Shown: one piece after another, positions 24,330 to 29,235 of the stretch | Layout: every line of letters starts with the position of its first letter | Position numbering within the stretch: position 1 is the stretch's first letter | Assembly: GCA_002786065.1 (NCBI GenBank) | Contig: NHNY01000051.1 | Location: forward strand, 1 to 29,235 | Reading direction: 5' to 3' | Origin: Microcyclospora pomicola | Taxonomy: Eukaryota; Ascomycota; Dothideomycetes; Capnodiales | DNA length: 29,235 bases | Translations under genes and position numbers: made by a program | The notes under the pieces: model-generated | Told to the model about the DNA's origin: nothing | What the model saw: the letters and a program-made list of their open reading frames with translations, nothing else | Database searches by the model: none

Positions 24330-26472
24330 TTCTTTAAACAGTAATAGCCTGTCGCTGACCTTCTAGTATAGCTAATAGTTGGCTAGATTTATTATTATCT
24401 GTTTCGAGAATGAGTTAGAATCTAGGTGCGTTTAGATTTCTTAGAAAATGTTATACTAGACTACTAAAGTAGCAGCAATCCTAACACGTTCTAATAAACT
24501 ATCCGGGCAGCGTTGTAGAATAGGTCCTTTGACCTTAACTTCTCCTTTAACGAAGTCGCTTCTCCTACTTAGTACATCTGCCCGGGCGTTTTCCGATCCC
24601 TTCCGGTACTTGATTTGGAAGTTGTAATAGGCAAGTTCCTGCGCCTAGCGGACTTGTCTTCGATTTAGTTCCTTCGTCGTTATAAAGTACTAAAGGTTTT
24701 TATAATCTGTATACACGAGCGTTTCGTGTTTAGACCCTTTAAGGTAATGCTTCTAATGTTTAAAAGCCTTAACAATAGCTAGAAGTTCCTTATCGTGGAT
24801 CTTATAGTTGAGTTCTGCTAAATTGAGTTTCCTCGAGTAATAGGCCACTAGGTAGAGTTTGCTATCTTTGCCCGTCTAGCTAATATATCCTCCTAGTGCC
24901 TTGTTGTATAAGTCGGTCTCTACTATACTTATCTTACTTAGGTTAAACATAGTAAGGATCGGTTCCTCGCTCACTATTCGTTTAAGCTTCTCGAACAGTT
25001 CCTTATAATCCGTAGTCTAACTAAATAGTACGTCTTTCTTCGTAAGGTCTATAAGAGGTGCCGTGATCTTCGAATATCCTTTAATAAAGATCTAGTAGAA
25101 GTTTACAAATCCTAGAAAGGATAGGACTTCTTTTAGTAATCCTAGTCGAGGCTAAGTCTTAACTGCCTTGATCTTTGCTAGATCTATTCGGAGACCTTTG
25201 TCTAATATAATAAATCCTAGGAAAGTAGTTTCCGTCTAGTAGAATTTACTCTTCTTAGGGTAGACGCGGAGTCTAGCCTTTTGAAGGGCCGAGAGTACTA
25301 TCCTTACATAGTAGACGTGTTCCTCCTTAGTCTTGCTAGTTTGTAAGTCTAAATAGTATAACCAAATACTCGTAGAGTCCAGATAGTGTAAGGAAAGCTG
25401 TCTTCTATTCGTCTCCTTCCGCGATACGTATTCTATTGAACGTAGCCGGAATGTCGAACTTACTAAACACTGTAGCTCCCTAGAGCTTATTTCTTAAGTC
25501 GTTAGCTAATAGCAATAGGTAACTGTTCTTAATAGTAATATTGTTCAGTCCTTAGTAATTAACGTATATGCGGAATCCGTCTCCTTTCTAGACGAATAGC
25601 ACGGCGGATCCCGCGGGAGACTTCGAAGGTCGCACTATCCCTTTCTTCGTAGCGTCTTCGAGGTTATCTTTTAACGCTTAAAGCTTAATTAGGGAGAGTA
25701 GTCGAAGTTTGTCCTTAGATAGCTTACTACTAGGAATTAACTCAATTTTGTGATCCTAAGGTCCTCTTACAGGTAGCGAATTTGTTTCGTCTAAGGGTTC
25801 GAATAATTCTGCGAAGTCCTAGTATTCCTTCGGGATCTCTAGTTTGACTTCTCCTAATTCGGCAATCGTAGCCTACATCGCGTACACTCGTTACGGCTTC
25901 TTACGAATCTATCTATCTATCTGCTTCTACGATATAAAGCTAATATTGCCTACCTTCTAACCCGGCTTCGTGCTAGCGTTAGACAGTGTAGTGCTAGGTC
26001 GCTTAAACTTAAACGTTCCTATAGCCTAATTAATAGACGGGTTGTTTCTTTTTAACTATAGTAGTCCTAACACTACGTTATATTCTTACGGCGTAATTGT
26101 TATATAGAACTAGTATTTCTCTCGGTAGCGTCCTATCTCGAAAGACACTTCCTGTGTTTCTGTGTTAACTATACCCTAGTTAATACTAATAAGGGTTCTA
26201 TCGTAATTCTGTAATTAGAACGGTCGTTTCATCCTCTAGGTTCTTATCTTTAAACGCTCCGCGAACTAGTAGCTTATAAACAGTCCGGTCGCTCTAGAGT
26301 CTACTATAGCCTTAGCTATAAGTCCGGCAATTTAGACCTCCTTAATAAGGTAGCTACCTGTATTAGCGGCAATCCTATCTACCTCTTTAAGGTAGTGTCT
26401 ACCTATAAGCGTAAGCCGCGGTCTTAGGCTAGTTCTTTAGGTTTTCCTTTCTTCGCTTCCTTCCTACTAGAT
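24325..26472 (-). mobile_element. Element 2, 5' part: RNase H, reverse transcriptase and protease regions
   Basis: Continuation of the element cut at 17497. Read on the - strand it holds an aspartic protease-like region (about 26450-25950), reverse transcriptase (about 25720-25150) and RNase H (about 25130-24540), closely matching the same parts of element 3. It is broken. Gag and the 5' LTR are absent: the copy stops at the right GC-rich border, in mirror image to element 1 at the left border. Confidence 0.87.
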
Positions 26473-26650
26473 TAGAGGCCACCATGGGGCGGGTTGGGGC
26501 GGAGGTGGAGGAAAATTTGGGGCTTACCCAATTGTTTGGGTTCTTCTATTTAACCTCTATATTGTGCGGGGACCCATGTTATTCGGGTCCCCGGTCCTGA
26601 ATTTGGGTTTAATTGGGGAAGTTACCCTAATAGAAATTGGGGAATGACCG
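26473..26650. repeat. Right GC-rich border with inverted match to left border
   Basis: The first 12 bases, TAGAGGCCACCA (26473-26484), are the reverse complement of 839-850. A GGGG/CCCC-rich stretch follows, similar in composition to 758-850, and contains a 9-bp perfect inverted repeat, CGGGGACCC (26567-26575) with GGGTCCCCG (26585-26593). Nothing recognisable lies between 26650 and 26743. Confidence 0.6.
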
Positions 26651-26743
26651 TTAGAGCGTTAGAAGCTACGCTAGCTCTAAAAGGAAGGTTAGACGCTAAT
26701 CTTACATACTAGTATGAAACGTTTATACTAACGCTATTTCGAA

Positions 26744-26777
26744 TGCCAATCACAGTGCCAATCACAGTGCCAATCAC
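26744..26777 (-). repeat. Triple TGCCAATCAC array, 12-bp period
   Basis: Three copies start at 26744, 26756 and 26768, in reverse orientation to those at 547-638. It lies about 180 bp beyond the stop codon of histone gene A, with CAGTG between copies; CAGTG is also a common hAT terminus. Confidence 0.9.
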
Positions 26778-26836
26778 AGTGCTGCTTATATCACGTGTAG
26801 GAGATAGTTTATAAGACACAAGGCATTACGATATAG

Positions 26837-26916
26837 TGGGTATCATCGGTTTTTAGTAGCTATCTACGCTACTATATGGGTATCATTGTTGTTTAGTAGC
26901 CAACCTTGCTACTAGG
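26837..26916. repeat. Two tandem 40-bp units, each with a 7-bp stem hairpin
   Basis: Two imperfect 40-bp units start TGGGTATCAT at 26837 and 26877. Each contains TAGTAGC, a 7-nt loop and GCTACTA (26854-26874 and 26894-26914). The loops differ while the stems are identical. They lie 39 bp past the stop codon of gene A, so they are probably transcribed in its 3' UTR. Confidence 0.8.
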
Positions 26917-26952
26917 AGCCTAACTAAGCAAACAGCCTAGCCTAGTCTAGCC

Positions 26953-27631
26953 TCAATTGCCGTCCATCCTTACAGGGCTCTCCATAAGAAGCTTAAGTAG
27001 CTGCATGTCTTTCTGCTGGATAGTGACACGCTTCGAGTGAATAGCAAGCAGGTTCGTCACTAGAAACAGGGGATTAGCTAAGTAAAAGAACTAGAAGCTA
27101 AACAGACGACTTACTCTCGAAGACTCGAACCAAGAACGCCTCTGCAGCCTCCTGAAGACACTCAAGCGCGCTAGCCTGGAACCTGAGATCGAACTTGTAA
27201 CCCAGGCCAATCTCACGGACGAGACGAGCAAAAGGCGTTCTCGGGATGAGAAGTGAGACACTCTTCTGAAAGTGGCGAATCTCTTTGATTTGAGAGACTA
27301 AACACAAGTTAGTAAGTGCCAATCACTATGCCAATCACTATTACTCACGCTCTGGCCTGATAGCTTTCTTCTGTCCATGCTTGTTCTTCCTGTACTTTCC
27401 AGGGATCTTGTTGAAAGGCACCCAGTCACGACCTTGTGTGAGCCTCTTACGGACTGTCTTAGACTTTTTTGGAGCGAGAGTCTTTCTTGGACCCTTTCCG
27501 CCTGTAGATTTGAAGCCTGTCTGTCTCCTGACTGCAGTACGCTTGATGGGTGATGCGTCGACCCGGATGCGCGTCGAAGGGGTCTCGCCGTCTTGCTGGG
27601 TGGTCGCGGGTGGTGGATTGGCGTCGGCCAT
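26953..27631 (-). CDS. Histone H3-like variant, gene A (three exons, 190 aa)
   Basis: I infer exons 27631-27349, 27297-27115 and 27059-26953. The 51-bp intron 1 has donor GTGAGT, branch-like TACTAAC and acceptor TTTAG; the 55-bp intron 2 has donor GTAAGT and acceptor TTCTAG. Removing them gives one continuous 190-codon frame with H3 order. Residues 41-50 ([10 protein letters not shown]) match H3 residues 9-18, retaining K9, S10, K14, R17 and K18 equivalents, but 32 extra residues precede them and about 18 extra residues lie before R92-P93 (H3 R42-P43). The histone fold follows: alpha-N to about 107, P-F-A-R-L-V-R-E-I at 116-124, D-L-R-F-Q at 131-135, Q-E-A-A-E-A-F-L at 143-150, K-R-V-T-I at 165-169, K-D-M-Q-L at 172-176. 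Loop 1 has canonical length; the C-terminal A-R-R-I-R-G-E-R is replaced. I chose the ATG at 27631 (context CACAATGG) over one at 27865 because the upstream stretch consists partly of the GTGATTGGCA repeat. Expected role: nucleosomal H3 variant in the nucleus. The specialised function is unknown. Confidence 0.88.
27317..27338 (-). repeat. TGCCAATCAC pair inside intron 1 of gene A
   Basis: Two copies start at 27317 and 27329 (12-bp spacing) and fill most of the 51-bp intron (27298-27348), leaving only the splice signals outside. In the sense of the gene they read GTGATTGGCA. Confidence 0.9.
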
Positions 27632-27659
27632 TGTGTGGGAGTGTGAGGTACCCAGGATT

Positions 27660-27680
27660 GTGATTGGCAAGTGATTGGCA
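27660..27680 (+). repeat. GTGATTGGCA pair, 11-bp spacing
   Basis: Copies start at 27660 and 27671. It is the first pair upstream of the gene A start codon and is inverted relative to the pair in intron 1, so exon 1 lies between oppositely facing pairs. Confidence 0.88.
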
Positions 27681-27757
27681 GGTATGTAGATGGCGGACGA
27701 GTTTTGATGGGTTTCGCAGTGTCTGGCGATGCGAGGAACGACAGCGGGGCAGCAGGT

Positions 27758-27777
27758 GTGATTGGCAGTGATTGGCA
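27758..27777 (+). repeat. GTGATTGGCA pair, 10-bp spacing
   Basis: Exact head-to-tail copies at 27758 and 27768. Confidence 0.88.
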
Positions 27778-27856
27778 GCAATGTAGGGCAGCTTGTCAAA
27801 AGGATGTGCAGGGGTTTGTCAAAGTGAAGGTGATGACTGGTGGAACGTTGAGGCGG

Positions 27857-27864
27857 TGACGTCA
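27857..27864. promoter_or_regulatory. TGACGTCA palindrome (ATF/CREB-type site)
   Basis: A perfect 8-bp palindrome 226 bp upstream of the gene A start codon. This is the consensus site for bZIP proteins of the ATF/CREB class; whether it is used is not known. Confidence 0.5.
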
Positions 27865-27979
27865 TAAAAATTGGGTGGCTGGGGCGGGGTAATCACGTGG
27901 CGACCTCTGATTGGTCAGGTAAGCGAACCGTCACATGCCTGAAGTGAAGCCTGGGATGTTTTTTCCAAAACCGCTGAGA

Positions 27980-28001
27980 GTGATTGGCTTTGTGATTGGC
28001 A
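27980..28001 (+). repeat. GTGATTGGC(T/A) pair, 12-bp spacing
   Basis: Copies start at 27980 (last base T) and 27992. A looser relative, TGATTGGTCA, lies at 27908-27917. Confidence 0.8.
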
Positions 28002-28269
28002 GTGTATGACGCTGAATCCCGCGACATCTGGCAGTGTGAGCGCATAGCGCGCGAAATAAGGCTGTTGTAGACACTTGTCGCTTTTGGGTAACTTGAAAAT
28101 AAACCGAAAAATCTGAAAAGCTCTAGGGAGAGGATAGTTAGCTTAAGAGCACTATATCGACAACAAGAGCTCGAAAGGACGTACTAATAATCGTTTTACA
28201 ACTTTCTAGAAGGAGAAATTTAGTTCTTTTGCTTATAGCGGGTATAAAAATTTCGTATACATACTAGGT

Positions 28270-28289
28270 GTGATTGGCAGTGATTGGCA
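28270..28289 (+). repeat. GTGATTGGCA pair, 10-bp spacing
   Basis: Exact head-to-tail copies at 28270 and 28280 in the spacer between the two histone genes. No gene is seen in the rest of the spacer (28010-28494). Confidence 0.88.
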
Positions 28290-28388
28290 GTAAAGAGTGA
28301 TTTTTAGCTCATAAGGGGCTACACAAAGTCGTTAGGTTACGCGAAAATGAATTTCTGTAGATAGCAAGGAACAGTACATGTGGAAGGT

Positions 28389-28408
28389 GTGATTGGCAGT
28401 GATTGGCA
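28389..28408 (+). repeat. GTGATTGGCA pair, 10-bp spacing
   Basis: Exact head-to-tail copies at 28389 and 28399, just past the 3' end of histone gene B. Confidence 0.88.
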
Positions 28409-28494
28409 CTAGTAATAGAGACGATCTCAAAGTAAAGCTAGAAAAGAATGTTAGCAATTAGGTAATATATACATGTGAATAAAAGGAGCTTACA

Positions 28495-29023
28495 CTAGTC
28501 TAGCTCGTAGTATGGGTCGCCATTCATCCTATGTCGGAGCATCCGGATCAGGCGCATGTCCTTAACTGCCATCGTGACGCGTTTTGCGTGGAGGGTCGCG
28601 AGTAAGGACATCTCGAACTCTGTTATAAGAAATGCCTCCGCAGCTTCCTGTAAGGCTCCTAACGCAGAGCCTTGAATGCGAAGCTGACCCTCTGATGATA
28701 TATCTGACATTATCTCACGTACAAGACGCGAAAAGGGAAGGCGCGGTATACATAGAACGGTCGTTTTCTGGATCTGTCGAATAGCGCGTAATGCAGCAGT
28801 GCCAGGCTTAAGTCTTCGCTTTTTTCGTGACTGAGACTGCTGTCCCATACGAGGTCGTTTTAAAGGGAACTTGACACTGCGTTTTGCTACAAGTTTCGTG
28901 CGCCCTTTACGTATGATAGCTAATTTTTTTCGTTAGTTAGAAGATCGGTGTGTTAAAAGAAGGCATAAATTACATACCATTGCTAGAAGACAATGCAGTA
29001 GATGCAGGTGTAAGAGGCGGCAT
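28495..29023 (-). CDS. Histone H3-like variant with CENP-A-type loop 1, gene B (two exons, 156 aa)
   Basis: I infer exons 29023-28978 and 28919-28495. The 58-bp intron has donor GTATGT, branch-like CTAACTAAC and acceptor TTAG; its phase joins G to CT in frame. The 156-residue product begins MPPLTP. Its first 50 or so residues are basic and Ser-rich and keep no H3 tail block. The fold starts at K53-P-G-T-A-A-L-R (H3 R42-P-G-T-V-A-L-R), then P-F-S-R-L-V-R-E-I (77-85), Q-E-A-A-E-A-F-L (106-113), H-A-K-R-V-T (126-131) and K-D-M-R-L (135-139). Between REI and LR there are nine residues (86-94) against seven in canonical H3, the two-residue loop 1 lengthening typical of CenH3/CENP-A. The C-terminal end is unusual (to D156). 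A shorter one-exon version starting at residue 40 is possible but less likely, since the splice signals are good. It could be a CenH3 paralogue or a lineage-specific H3 variant. Confidence 0.88.
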
Positions 29024-29030
29024 TGTAGAG

Positions 29031-29120
29031 GGATTAATAGCTGATAAGGAATGGTAGAGGAGGTCAGAAATCAGAGAGAGAGGGAAGGAGAGGGAAGAGG
29101 AGAAGCAATCTAAGAATAAA
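29031..29120 (-). promoter_or_regulatory. Pyrimidine-rich upstream region of gene B
   Basis: On the coding strand, about 29065-29105 is an almost pure CT tract (GA-rich as written), a common feature upstream of fungal transcription starts, ending some 45 bp before the gene B start codon. I see nothing recognisable in 29121-29235, which is AT-rich at its end. Confidence 0.45.
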
Positions 29121-29235
29121 AGCTTACATATGTTGAGAATCACGCTAGATCTACGCTAGTGATATCCCTATTATCACGCTTTAAAACTGGTTCTTAAATC
29201 GCTTACTTTTGATTTTGTTTATTTATTAATATTGC

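Larger units (their letters stand above)
851..26472. other. RIP-decayed repeat nest
   Basis: The whole block is saturated with TpA, TAG, CTA and TTA, and recognisable coding frames are peppered with stops of the kind produced by CpA to TpA change on either strand. This is the signature of repeat-induced point mutation, a genome defence of filamentous ascomycetes acting on duplicated DNA. The block contains three Gypsy-type elements, one Fot1-like transposon and two unidentified decayed frames. Flanking genes are not visibly affected. Confidence 0.85.
27632..28010 (-). promoter_or_regulatory. Upstream region of histone gene A
   Basis: Three GTGATTGGCA pairs lie here (27660-27680, 27758-27777, 27980-28001; the first copy of the last pair ends in T). 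On the coding strand of gene A they place CCAATCA, a CCAAT-box core, from 29 bp upstream of the start codon. A perfect palindrome TGACGTCA, the ATF/CREB-type site, lies at 27857-27864, and CACGTG, a bHLH-type site, at 27894-27899. No clear TATA box on the gene's strand was seen. Binding by the CCAAT-binding (HAP/NF-Y) complex is an inference. Confidence 0.5.

Noticed and set aside
723-26650. Starship-type giant element
   Set aside because: No tyrosine recombinase captain gene was recognised near either edge, and the borders are inverted repeats, which is not the Starship pattern.
27381-27859. Two + strand open frames opposite gene A (27381-27674 and 27671-27859)
   Set aside because: They are shadows of exon 1 and its upstream region, with no recognisable domain.
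27341-27865. A single-exon 174-residue protein on the - strand, starting at 27865
   Set aside because: The in-frame N-terminal part upstream of 27631 is partly translated GTGATTGGCA repeat, and the end stops just inside a GTGAGT splice donor. The three-exon H3 model explains the sequence better.
27317-28408. CRISPR array made of GTGATTGGCA units
   Set aside because: The units are 10 bp, paired without spacers of constant length, and the genome is eukaryotic.
26953-29023. Histone genes as decayed pseudogenes
   Set aside because: Both have consensus splice signals, correct phases and complete frames after splicing, with no RIP-type stops in exons.

Overview
The window looks like an accessory, repeat-rich locus of a filamentous ascomycete (Pezizomycotina; Dothideomycetes is a guess from style, not shown). 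The evidence is genes with 51-58 bp GT-AG introns and CTAAC-like branch points, Ty3/Gypsy chromovirus-type LTR elements, a Fot1/pogo-like transposon, and a central 25.6 kb block in which coding frames are riddled with TA-rich changes, as expected from repeat-induced point mutation (RIP, CpA to TpA).

Layout. (1) 1-485: the 3' end of a clean hAT transposase gene running in from the left edge, followed by paired copies of a 10-mer, GTGATTGGCA. (2) About 723-850 and 26473-26650: GC-rich, hairpin-bearing borders that share a 12-bp perfect inverted match (839-850 with 26473-26484). (3) 851-26472: a nest of decayed elements. From the left these are a Gypsy pol region with a candidate 3' LTR (element 1, + strand); a roughly 4 kb unidentified decayed frame; a Fot1-like DNA transposon (- strand); a second unidentified decayed frame; and a Gypsy element (element 2, - strand) split by a complete-looking but broken relative (element 3, 17498-24324). 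Element 3 has 406-bp LTRs and a 5-bp target duplication, ACTGC. (4) 26744-29023: two linked, intact-looking genes on the - strand, each encoding a divergent histone H3-like protein. The GTGATTGGCA motif is scattered between them, after them, and inside one intron.

The histone pair is the most notable content. Both genes become complete only when introns are removed. Gene A (26953-27631, three exons, 190 aa) keeps a recognisable H3 tail block (KSTGGK.PRK) but has a long N-terminal extension and an enlarged linker. Gene B (28495-29023, two exons, 156 aa) has a replaced tail and two extra residues in loop 1, a length feature of CENP-A/CenH3 proteins. They share unusual residues (an I-P-R before the PF.RLVREI block, and FEM before loop 2), so they are probably local paralogues.

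The 10-mer GTGATTGGCA/TGCCAATCAC occurs 19 times in nine clusters at 10-12 bp spacing, next to the hAT gene and around the histone genes, but I saw none in the decayed nest. It contains CCAAT, so it could be a transcription factor site, or it could be hAT terminal or subterminal sequence. All coordinates of decayed elements are approximate except those fixed by LTR ends.
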